Origin: Larimichthys crocea
Taxonomy: Eukaryota > Chordata > Actinopteri > Sciaenidae
Length of the DNA: 64,000 bases
Reading direction: 5' to 3'
NCBI RefSeq assembly: GCF_000972845.2
Contig: NC_040013.1
Span: forward strand, 4,144,642-4,208,641
Under the pieces are notes generated by a model. The model saw nothing but the letters and a program-made list of their open reading frames with translations. It made no database searches and had not been told where the DNA came from. Below, one piece after another: positions 1 to 9,500 of this stretch; the stretch's first letter is position 1; the number at the start of each line of letters is the position of its first letter. The position numbers and the translations under genes are program-made.

Positions 1-796
1 AAGTCCACCTGAACACAAGGAGCTTTGCACAAGCAGTGAAGGTGCATGTCATTTTACAGTAAGTTCACCTGACCACACACGACCCATATGAATTACATAA
101 AAAAAGTATTATACTATATTTATACTCTGCTAGTATTTGTCTATCACACTCCAAAGTTCAATCTGATTATTCACACTTAAAAAAGTTTCTGTTTGTGTTA
201 CGCAACCAAACAAATCCTAATCTATCTTCTAATGCGCTGCAGGACTTCAGCTCGGAGTTTTTAACAAAGGAGTTCAGGCCACAAGTCTCACATTAAAAAA
301 AGATTATATGAGTACGTTAGTCAAAAAGCCTTTAAACGATCATCGCTATGACAAACAGATACACTGATGAAAGCAAAGTTAAAAACATGTGAGCAACTTC
401 TTTAAAAAGCTAAAGTGGAAAGCGACTTCACTGCTGTGGTTTGTCGGGTTTTTTTGTCTTGAACTTATTTTTATTGGGGTTTTTAAGCATATACACTTTT
501 CTCTATCGAGCTGTAGATGACAACTGTACACCTCATATCCAAATTAAGATTACAAGCAAATGAGAAACAAACAAAAACAGGTATCCACTCCCAATTAAAC
601 ACATTAAATCATATATACAAGCACACAGAAAAAATAAGTAATCAGAAAGCCAGCAGGACACTGAACATCATGAGGCTCTGTATGGATTATGTAAAAAAGG
701 CATCAGAGGAGGAAGACTAACCATTATTGTGTTCATAAAGACACGACTCCATCGCTCAGCGCCGCTGTCGAAGGGACAGATAGAGGAAATCTTTCC

Positions 797-1312
797 TGCC
801 ACATTCAATTCAATTCAATTTTATTTGTATAGCCCAAAGTCACAAAGTACATTTGCCTCAGAGGGCTTTACAATCTGTACAGGGAGTGACACCCTCTGTC
901 CTTAGACCCTCGGTTCGAGTGAGGAAAAACTTGCCCACAAAAAACCTTTAACAGGGAAAAAATGTGGAAGAAACCTCAGGAAGAGCCACAGAGGAGGGAT
1001 CCCTCTCCCAGGACGGACAGACGTGCAATGGATGTCACGTGTACAGGACAAATCAACACAAACAAATTGTACAATGACTGATAAAATGACAATGAACAAA
1101 GACATGCAGGTCATAATTTACAGTCTCCCTTCTTACTTTGCACTAAATCGACACTACCAAACTGCTGTATATACTTTTGTACAATACATTTTATTTACTA
1201 TTTTGATATTTTATGTATGTATAGTTTGTTCTTTATATTTTTATTCTTATGTTGTCTATTGTCAATGTGTGTAATGCTGCTGCTGCACTGTAATCTCCCA
1301 GCTTGGGATAAA
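797..1312. repeat. Interspersed teleost repeat, non-LTR/SINE-like
   Basis: The block starts with tandem TTCAA copies followed by TTTTATTTGTATAGCCCAAAG, a signature of very abundant fish repeats. It continues through GAGGAAAAACTTGCCCAC- and GGATCCCTCTCCCAGGACGG-like segments that I recall from many fish genomes. The last part, ending CCCAGCTTGGGATAAAGTAA before a tetranucleotide tail, resembles the 3' ends of fish RTE/Rex-type retrotransposons. It may be two adjoining elements, split at about 1110. The family assignment is from recall, not a search. Confidence 0.5.
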
Positions 1313-1368
1313 GTAACTAAGTAAGTAAGTAAGTAAGGTAAGTAAGTATCTATCTATCTATCTATCTC
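1313..1368. repeat. (GTAA)n(TATC)n tetranucleotide microsatellite
   Basis: About eight GTAA/TAAG units pass into about five TATC units. The tract directly follows the retrotransposon-like 3' end, so it probably arose as the element's tail. Confidence 0.85.
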
Positions 1369-2139
1369 TGTAAAGATGGACTTTTGGAGCCTTAATAAAT
1401 ATGTAATGTGCTCCATCTGAACCTTGTGGATCCATATGTTAGCCTATATGAAGATGGGGGTTGGTTTCTAACAGTAAAAGCTGTCAGTAATACATTTTAA
1501 AGATATTTATTTTTGTCAACAACATCTCTTCAACTTTCATGACTCGAGTCAGCTAACGGCTAAATTGCTAACTAGCGGATAGTAAACACACACAGACTAA
1601 CTTACCGTTAGCTGGTCTTTTTAATTAAAAAACACAAAAACAGGCTGGTTTGACACAAAAACAACCTGTAAATCTGCCCTTAAAAGTATTTTATCTTGGC
1701 TAAAAGATCTGAGTTTGATTTTAAATGTGTCAAAGTTAGGAAGATGACGTTAGCATCGCTAGGTGCTGACGTTAGCCCGCGTTAGCAAACGGTCGGAGAG
1801 TTTCACAGCGTAAAAACAAATAAATAAAAAACATTTATGGACGAGATTATCGTTTGAAACGACAGATAAGAGTGTCTGTGAAGCAGATACTTAACGTGGA
1901 CATATGAGAGAGTGTAAAAACATCAACAGCTGTCACTCAAACACACACACACCGCTGTCAAAGCCGGTAGGCCACAGCAGCTCTTCCCCTCGTGTGTCTG
2001 ACACAGGATGGAAAGTTTCAAACTGAGTTTAAACACCGACAAAAAACGACCTCAGCTGACGGGTTGTGTTAGTAAAAGACGCAGGGGTGTCACATTTATC
2101 TTAAACAAACAGCGGTTCAGCTGAAAATGTCGCACTTAC

Positions 2140-2159
2140 TACTCCTTGATGAGGACCAT
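2140..2159 (-). CDS. pitpnb: pitpnb coding exon 1 (MVLIKEY...)
   Basis: On the minus strand, ATG at 2159-2157 sits in a strong initiation context (ACCATGG) and opens M-V-L-I-K-E-Y. The Tyr codon is split after TA by a consensus donor, GTAAGT, at 2139-2134. MVLIKEY is the N-terminus of phosphatidylinositol transfer protein beta; PITPNA has MVLLKEY, so Ile at position 4 favours the beta paralogue. The protein moves phosphatidylinositol and phosphatidylcholine between Golgi and ER membranes. Only 20 coding bases are in the window and the rest of the gene is to the left. A gene starting here on the same strand as ttc28 and just past its 3' end fits the vertebrate PITPNB-TTC28 order, and this supports the call despite the short exon. 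Confidence 0.85.
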
Positions 2160-2320
2160 GGTAGCTCGCTCCTCTCGGCGGCTGCTGCTGCTCTAACTGC
2201 CCCAGCCAGCAACCGCTGATTGCCGCCGACGTCACTGACGCGGTCCCGCCCACCGAGAGCTGTGATTTGCGGGGAGGAAGGCAACCGAGGGCCGGGCCTA
2301 CTCATCGGTATTAACCAATG
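2160..2320 (-). promoter_or_regulatory. pitpnb: pitpnb 5'UTR and CpG promoter
   Basis: The stretch upstream of the pitpnb ATG is GC- and CpG-rich and lacks a TATA box. On the minus strand it contains a GC box (GGGCGGG, 2251-2245) and a near-perfect CRE (GTGACGTC, 2235-2228). It also has an inverted CCAAT box (CCAAT on the plus strand, 2315-2319). The transcription start probably lies between about 2170 and 2220, but no sequence feature fixes it. A fold-back transposon interrupts the region just past the CCAAT box. Confidence 0.65.
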
Positions 2321-2328
2321 AGATCTCT
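2321..2328. repeat. 8-bp target-site duplication, left copy
   Basis: AGATCTCT here is repeated exactly at 2899-2906, flanking the fold-back element. An 8-bp duplication is typical of hAT-superfamily insertion. Confidence 0.8.
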
Positions 2329-2898
2329 ACGGTGGCCCTGAAGTGCAAAACACAACAGCAAATTCACAAACACAATAGCAAATCATATAACACAACAGCA
2401 AATTCAAAAACGCAATAGCAAATCATATAACACAAGAGCAAATAGAATAACACAACAGCAAATTCAAAAACACATCAGCAAATTCAAAACGGAAAGGGTA
2501 GGTATTTTGATGCACGTCATATCCATGTCATGCATCAAAATATTCTTTAATAGCAGTGCGTACGTCACTAACAGCGCTCATATTTTAAAAAACATGTAAG
2601 CCATGTCTTTCCGGGTCAAAGGACCACCAGTCCAATCAGCGACGATTCATGTCACCCGAGGGTACCTACCCTTTCCGTTTTGAATTTGCTGTTGTGTTAT
2701 TTGATTTGCTGTTGTGTTATTTGATTTGCTGTTGTGTTATTTGATTTGCTATTGTGTTTTTGAATTTGCTGTTGTGTTATTCGATTTGCTGTTGTGTTAT
2801 TTGATTTGCTGTTGTGTTATTTGATTTGCTGTTGTGTTATTCGATTTGCTATTGTGTTCTTTAATTTGCTGTTGTGTTTTGCACTTCAGGGCTACCGT
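2329..2898. mobile_element. Fold-back hAT-like element with tandem-repeat arms
   Basis: This is a 570-bp non-autonomous transposon. The outermost ends are inverted repeats (ACGGTGGCCCTGAAGTGC at the left; the right end matches its complement with one difference). Each arm is then an array of a 20-bp unit of the form CAAAAACACAACAGCAAATT, with about 7 units at the left (2343-2485) and about 10 at the right (2683-2880, inverted). The arms close on a perfect inverted 22-bp block at about 2483-2504 and 2666-2687. The core has a further perfect 12-bp inverted repeat (2503-2514 and 2531-2542). It has no transposase. Open frames inside it are translations of the tandem repeat. The 8-bp duplication suggests hAT, though P or Merlin-like elements also give about 8 bp. 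Confidence 0.85.
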
Positions 2899-2906
2899 AG
2901 ATCTCT
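2899..2906. repeat. 8-bp target-site duplication, right copy
   Basis: This is an exact copy of AGATCTCT at 2321-2328. Confidence 0.8.
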
Positions 2907-3003
2907 CCTTAACCCTCCTGCACAAGTAAGTGTTGGTGTGAAGAAGCAACATCACTTTGAAACCGCAGAAGTTAATGAGGTGATGGGTTTAATTACAAAG
3001 ATG

Positions 3004-3417
3004 CAGGGGCGCCGCCAGGAAGTTTGGGCCCCATGACAAAATAAAATCAAATTGGCTGTTGTCACCACATCTCTAGGACCTAACTATCCCATCAAAAGCT
3101 TTACAGAACTCTAATTAAAAGGCTTGCAACTAATTCACTAGCACAATATTTACTGCTGGTGATTTGTACATGCATGCAAGTCTGCATACAGGTTCACTAT
3201 TTGATGATTAAAGATTAAAAGCCACCGTAAAAATGTGCTAAAGGCCATTTATATTTAACCTTTACCACCCAAAACACGTAAAAACAAAGAGATAATTAAT
3301 TTCATTATTATATTTGAAATATATATACTCAGTGATTTAATGGTTTAATCATTTTATATTGGTGTTTACCCATTTTTTGGAATTGTCCTAACTTTTCCCC
3401 CCTATACGGCGCCCCTG
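3004..3417. mobile_element. hAT-like MITE, 414 bp
   Basis: The ends are inverted repeats opening CAGGGGCGCCG and closing CGGCGCCCCTG. Exact 8-bp direct repeats CAAAGATG flank them (2996-3003 and 3418-3425). The interior is AT-rich and has no open frame of note. CAGGG-type ends with an 8-bp duplication mark a non-autonomous hAT element. Confidence 0.85.
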
Positions 3418-3599
3418 CAAAGATGTCTTTACTATTAAATATTTTGTATGTATTTTTATGAACTGCTGCATGGCTTTAAGGCTGCTTATCTAATAATGAC
3501 GTGTCCTAAAGCCTGAAGCCTGGTGCCTGGCACCGGGTGCATAAACCGTAACCTGCTGCACATCCAAACAGAAACTGAAGCTAAGTCATAACTTTAGAG

Positions 3600-4137
3600 C
3601 AGGGATGTCCAAAGTATCACTGCCTTTTTTATAATATATTATTTATGGCCTGCTAGGATTGCCAGATACTGTTTATCTGGAAGACATAATGAAGCATTTG
3701 AATGCACTATATCCGTTAACCTCTAAGACTAACTAACTGTTTGTGTTATGTACCTGTAGATGTGACACAAAACATTCTTACTTTCTGAATGATCCTGTGA
3801 AAGAGAGAGAGCAAGAGTGACACATTTTAAACTTGAATGTTAACAGACTTTGCGTTAGTCATAATAAGTCATGTTTAAACATGAACATGAGGTTAAGATT
3901 TGTATCAACTTCATGCAAGTTTTACGTGTTCCATACAATTTATTCTTTGCTATCTGACTTCAGATGTGATGTTCACGCCTAATTGGCTTAGATTTGGTTA
4001 CGTTGCCATTTATCAATGACAATGAAAATTGTTACAAAACAGTTTATAATTTAACTCTTATTGTTCATTTCTCCATTTTTAAAATGTTAGTATTGGCTCC
4101 CGGGCATCTTCACATGGTCAAAGTTTGGACACCCCTG
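3600..4137. mobile_element. hAT-Charlie-like MITE, 538 bp
   Basis: The left end reads CAGGGATGTCCAAAGT, and the right end reads, inverted, CAGGGGTGTCCAAACT. This is the CAGGGGTGTCCAAA terminal signature of hAT-Charlie-type elements. Flanking octamers CTTTAGAG (3592-3599) and CATTAGAG (4138-4145) differ at one base, so this copy is probably older than its two neighbours. It carries no transposase. A minus-strand AATAAA (3944-3939) lies inside and could act as a distal ttc28 polyadenylation signal. Confidence 0.85.
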
Positions 4138-4204
4138 CATTAGAGTGATTTTTCCATCACATATTTATGCATACATCTATATAAAAGTTAGGAATACAAG
4201 AAAG

Positions 4205-4978
4205 CAAACATGATGTTTTTTTTATTGAAACAGTTTACTGATAAATGACAGATGGTTGTCATGAAACTTTCATGTTTAATCTCAAAAAATCATGGGCTAA
4301 AAAGGTCATACATGGTACTTAACATTGAATAGCAATAGAATCCATGCTTCAGAGCAGACACTCAATTCACAAAGAAATCAGGCAAAATGCCCTTTTGATT
4401 TCAATAAAAAATATTAAATCTTTTTTTCTCCACTCTATCCATCTTTACATGGTACAGGTTTGTTCACTTTTTAATAATATAAAAACGCTTAATACTGATT
4501 GTGAAACACTGGAATTAATTTACAAAACATAATAATAATTATTATAATATTAATAACAATAACAAACAATAATAACAATAACCATTAAATTTAAAAACAA
4601 CAAAACAAAACAAAACAAAAAAATAGAATGGAGGAAATCAGTCATAGCTGTTGCACCTTGGCCGACGCCAACAGCAAAGTTTTGGGGGGTGAGGGGATAC
4701 CAAATGGCATTTACATCTACCTGACACACAGTTACACACAAACACAGTATCAGGTCGTTGAGTATTTCTCATTGCCATTTACAGTGTTATGGGCACAAAG
4801 ACAAGACACTCTCTAAAGCATTCATGTGCCTCTGCAGGATCACACTCACTGACCAATCAAATCCTTTTCACTGTCAGTCAAGCTCAGTGGACCGATAGTG
4901 GTCCTCGAAAAGTGCCCTACTCCTCCAGCACACAGGATAGTAAATGATAGATTAAAGTATAGGACCGTTTGAAATGTC
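4205..4978 (-). other. ttc28: ttc28 3'UTR
   Basis: This is the sequence following the ttc28 stop codon on the minus strand, up to about 15-20 bases past a canonical AATAAA at 4226-4221. The stretch 4530-4625 is almost pure A/T, with repeated UUAUU/UUGUUU blocks in the transcript, and could be a stability or protein-binding element. The end point is inferred from the hexamer; a second AATAAA lies at 3944-3939 inside a transposon. Confidence 0.55.
4221..4226 (-). terminator. ttc28: ttc28 polyadenylation signal AATAAA
   Basis: TTTATT on the plus strand is AATAAA on the transcript strand, about 750 bases after the stop codon. T-rich sequence follows it within 50 bases. Confidence 0.5.
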
Positions 4979-6591
4979 TCAGCATTTAGAAGAAGGGAAA
5001 AATCTCCCAGGCGATAGGAACTTGTATCCATTGCCGGCAGGTAGTCGGATAGAACGAGCACCAGGGCTACTGCTTGTGGAAATAGTAGGTGATGGGGCCA
5101 CTTTTCTGGGGTTTGAGCAATGGTGTCCATTGGAAGAGTTCTTGCTGCCCCTATCTAGCGACTGCAGCCCCAGCTCCCGCAGCTCCAGGCTGTCTTGGGC
5201 ATCATTAGGGGAGCAATGGCGTGGGGAGAGGTTCAGAAGGCTCAGTACATCCCTACCAGCAGAAGCAAGGGGTCCAGGAGCACCGTGGACAGCTCTGACA
5301 GGACCTAGATGTTGCTGTTGCTGGGCTGCAGCATTAGCCCAAAAGGTCTTCAGATTGTGGATAGCTTGGACTTTTTCATCAATGACGCCTCTTCTTAGCC
5401 GGTCCAAGTCTGGGGCATCAGCCGACGTGGAGCAGGCAGAGCCGGTGGAGGAATAGGACAGGGCGGGGGATGGAGCACTACCAGCCGGGGACTGGTGACC
5501 AGAACTTGGAGACACATTACTCGGGGAGCGAGAGATGTGGCCGCTGTATGGGGAGCTTGGGTACTTTAATTTGAACTGTGCATGACTATCCAGAGTGGGA
5601 GAAGGATGGCTGCCCTCCTTTTGGGAAGACTCAGAAACTGCCGGACTATTGTAGCCAGAGCTTATCTTCTGCAGTGAAGAGGAACGGGAAGGAGGTTTGG
5701 GTCTTGGCGAAGACTGAGCTCGGCCACTAGCGCTGCTGTTAGGACGGCTGAATGCGCTTGTTTCAGAGGAGCGGAAGGCGCTGCTCCTGGCTGAGGTTCC
5801 TCCAGCCGTCCCACCCTCCGCCCCAGCCCGCTGAAGACTCCCCACAGCCCGTAAATGACTCTGCGTCTCCTCCAGAATCTTCTGAGCTAACTCTTGGGGA
5901 TCCAGAGGGACAGTCTTTTCTTCCTGAGACTTGACAGTACTGTCCGTCTCGGTACTGGACTGGTCGGATTCACCTGTATCTGAGCTGCTCACCTTACCAA
6001 CCTTCTGGAATGGTGAGTTTGGGCTTGGGACCAAACATGTTTTGACCGGGGATGTAGGGGTGCTGACACTGCCTCTTGATGATACTGACACAGTGTAGCC
6101 TCTCCCTGCACCTGTGCTGGACCCACCAACTACCCCCCTGCCTCCACGGTGGTGGCGCTGGCTGTGGCCTGGTGGCAGAGGCAGAGAGTCACAGTGACTT
6201 CCAAGCGGCTCGCTGCTGATAATGGAAAAGCCCTCGTATTCCTCCTCATCCCCCCGAGCTCCTGCCACTGCAGCAGCTGCCCCATGAGGAGAGGAGCGGC
6301 TACGGGGTACATGAGGGTGTTTGTGGATAGAGTAGTGTGCCGTGGCCCCGCTTCGTTGCCGATGCCCAAGGAAATCACAGTCTGACTTGGAAACAAAGCT
6401 CATTGAGGAGGCTACAGAGCTGAGGCTATAGACAGAGATGGCATCTGATGCCTGATTGTCCAGGCAGGGAGGAGAGAAGGGGAGGCTTGAGTATCCCAAT
6501 GGCAGGGGGTTGGACACGGACTGGGCTGAAGCTAAAGACTCAAGGGAAGATGAGCTGTCCAGGCTGAGACGCTTGGGGAGTTCTGTGGAGT
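4979..6591 (-). CDS. ttc28: ttc28 window exon 21 (last): Ser/Pro-rich tail and stop
   Basis: It encodes w1696-2232 and the TGA stop at 4981-4979. It opens DSTELPKRLSLDSSSSLESL after the acceptor at 6592-6593. The sequence is low-complexity and probably disordered. Conserved islands stand out: SDAISVYSLSS.ASSMSFVSK, DEEEYEGFSIIS.EPL, SDTGESDQSSTETDSTVKSQ, DPQELAQKILEETQSHL, KLKYPSSPYS, SSGHQSPAGSAPSPALSYSS, RDVLSLLNLSPRH and the C-terminal GNGYKFLSPGRFFPSSKC. Many SP sites and acidic Ser clusters suggest phosphorylation by proline-directed kinases and CK2, which is inference. A short Ala-Gln tract (AAAQQQQ) precedes HLGPVRAVHG. At 1.6 kb it is by far the longest exon. Confidence 0.95.
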
Positions 6592-9500
6592 CTGAAGAAC
6601 GAGGAGAAGAAGAGAAAAGGAAAAAGATGATGAAAATAGGTTAACAGCACATTCTGAATGATTCCAATGTAAAGTCAAGCAACTGAAAATATTAAAAAGG
6701 AACAGAAATTATAGAAGGAACATGAGCAAATAATTCCACTTACCAAACAGCGCCAGCAGCGACTGGAGAGCAAAGTGCAAGGTGCGGCGGTTGGCTAGCT
6801 TGCCTGTCTTCAGCACCACTTCTTCTTGGCCGACCTCACATAAGTCAAACCCTGCACATGAACACAAGGACACAACAGTTGAAGCTCATAAATGTAACAT
6901 CGTGTCCACAGGGATACGTGGTGGGTGGGAATCTGTTGGATCAACAGTTTTCTTAGCTCCACAGCTGACTCACCAAGAGCAGCCAGAAATTCATGGCACC
7001 CCGGCAGTCTCCACAGCTGCACACTAATGGACACCTGAATGGGCAGGAGGGAGAAATCCTGTTCTTTCTCTCCTGTCTGGAGTTGGACTAGCACCTGATG
7101 GAGCTGGAGAAGAAGAAGGAGAAGACAAAGAGGGAAAAGAGGCCGTGGTTAGGAATAAATTCAAGAAGACTAAAAACTGGTGAATTCGACTGGAGATGAG
7201 ATTGATGGTGACATAAAATTATGTGAGCAAAGAATTCTACCAAGAACTTAAAACATCCGAGTGAAGTGCTCTCAGTTAATATCTCCTTTTCATCTATTGA
7301 AGTCCTTGAACATAACGCCAACCACGTCTTATTGTGGAATTTCTGGAGTAGGTATGAATCTGTTTGAATGAAGGTTTGAGCACCATGCATGAGTACTGAA
7401 AGGGTTTCAGCTTTGTCGGGGGTTTACACGTGCCTTAAAGCATACTCACTGTTGTGTAGGATTGGGGGGGATTATATGGTTTCAGAACAGAGACACCTTT
7501 GTCAACTTTGACGTAACCACACATGGAGCAAGAAACATGCCGCGTATCCTCACTTCACTCTTCGCTTATTTTCACATCATAGCTTTAGGCCTTTACCACC
7601 GTGGAATATTCCTCTGACCTTAAATGAGCAACGGTTGTAAATCCTTAAATACTCGAAATCCCTGAGATCTTACTGCATAAGCTAGTAATGGAAAAAAAAT
7701 GATGAAACACAGTGAGTGTTTGGCTCAGCGACAGCAGTAGCAGTAGTGATTATGAGGTTGTCATGCAGCGTCTACAAAATGGAAGTGGTGTTTTTAGAAA
7801 GTTCAGTGGAGGAACAGGGTAGAATGGGACGGAGTGCAGGTGGTTGAAGGCGCACTTACCATAGCCACCATATTTTTAACAGCCTTCAGACAGCACATTA
7901 GAGGCAGGGGGAGAGAGAATAGGTTTTTTTTAATGGCATGCACACAGGGGCATTCACAAAGGACACAAAGGTTCAGGTCAAAAAGAAGAATAGCAGTAAC
8001 AAGGAATAGAAGTGCTTTATTATAGAGTTTGATGCAATCAGCATACATAGATTAGGCTGAGCATGTTTCATGTTCTGCGCACTGAGACCAAGTATTTGAA
8101 GTACAAAGCAACACATGCAGCTAATCACCAACTAACTGAATAGCCTTTCACTGAAGCATGTGATAGCCACATGTGACACGTAAACAAGGATAAACCTCGG
8201 CAGTGTTGGATTAATTCTCTGGTGTCACGAGCTCGGGCGCAAGAGAACAAGACTGAGTCTGAGGTTGTTTTTGAAGGACTGCTAGTTAGTCGTCCTGGCT
8301 GCATTTCAATGCAGATTAAGCTGCAGCTTGAATTGCCAGTGTGTTAGTGTGTTGTGATGTAACTAAGTGATGTATCGCTGCTATTCTCCTCTTGCAAGAA
8401 GCTTATGGTGCAAAAGGCATCTAAAAGTTTCAGAGAGTGTCTCGAGTGTTCTTAACACTAAATAAAATCAATTATATTTGCCATTTGAGCCAAATTTCTA
8501 TCTGATGCAGTAGATTTAAAAAATCCAGCATACCCGGTTGATGAGCTGCTCTCCTGCCTCTGAAGCTGTGATGAGTTTGCACAAAGCCTGGAGAGCTGGA
8601 GGCGGCAGACCTGAGGGTCGGAATCAAAAGAAGTTCTTCATTATTCACACACAAGGCTCATGTTTTTATAGCTAAAAAGTAATACACGGAGTCATATGAA
8701 ATGTTACAAATACAAAAGGACAGAACCGGCTACACAGTATGTGGAAAACAGAAAATACACAACCACCAAATCAGGAAAACATTGGACAGCTTCTTATCTA
8801 ACTGTTAGGTAGAGCTTGTCTCAGGTGCATACCCAGTAGTGATTGTAAAGTGGTGCTGCACTGTTGGAGCCTGTCTCCCGGATCAGCAGTGGGAAAAAAG
8901 ACAGCAGCGGGGATACCAGGGCCCGCAGAGTCAAGACGGAAGCCCACAGCTGTCAGCAAGGCCTGCCAGCCAGGGACACCCCCCACCTTGTTCTCCACAC
9001 TTTGCTGGGATGTGTACATGGAGTTACGCTGGCCGTTCTGTATCCTCTGAAGAGACTTCTCCACCTGCAAAGACCGGGGAAGTGCAGCATCAGTATTTTG
9101 ATGCATCTTTGGTTGTGACATTTTGCTTCGTAAGTAAATCCTTGTGTGTGTGTATGTGTGTGTCCATGTCTCACCAGGTGGAGTAAAACTCTCAGAGCAT
9201 CTCGTGCTCGATCTGGATACTGCAGAATCTCTGCTAAAGCTTGGCCGATGAGGGAAGATGGACTGTTAAGTTTGACATCATTGCCGATCAGCATGTATCC
9301 TGGAGAAAAACATGAAATAAAAAGCTCCATTAGAATGTTATCCTTTTTAAGAAATGATTATGGGAATACAGAATTAACATGTAAGTGAATAACATCGCTC
9401 ACCTGCCCAGTTTGAGGGGTGCGAGTACTGCTTGCTGCTCTGGACAGTCTTCATGGCATCTGCCAGTGCTGCACTGGCCTTGGTCCCATTAAGCAGGGCA

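Larger units (their letters stand above)
1..2139 (-). other. pitpnb: pitpnb intron 1 (5' part)
   Basis: This stretch lies downstream, on the minus strand, of the pitpnb exon 1 donor at 2138-2139. I looked for the next pitpnb exon, which should begin with the conserved RVVLPLSVEEYQ-type sequence, and did not find it, so the intron continues beyond the window. It is AT-rich and holds an interspersed repeat at about 797-1368. A CpG-richer patch lies at 1740-1990 next to the promoter. No other gene is visible in it. Confidence 0.75.

Noticed and set aside
2140..2159. PITPNA rather than PITPNB
   Set aside because: PITPNA starts MVLLKEY as I recall, and the neighbouring ttc28 fits the pitpnb neighbourhood. 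A one-residue difference in so short an exon leaves some doubt.
2117..2305. A 62-codon minus-strand frame over the pitpnb promoter
   Set aside because: It is 5'UTR and promoter sequence in another frame. The supported start is the MVLIKEY ATG at 2159.
2794..3036. An 80-codon frame rich in Leu and Cys (LFDLLLCYLICCCVI)
   Set aside because: It is a translation of the 20-bp tandem repeat in the fold-back transposon.
4974..5456. A 160-codon plus-strand frame over the last exon
   Set aside because: It is antisense to the Ser-rich ttc28 tail and reflects that exon's base composition.
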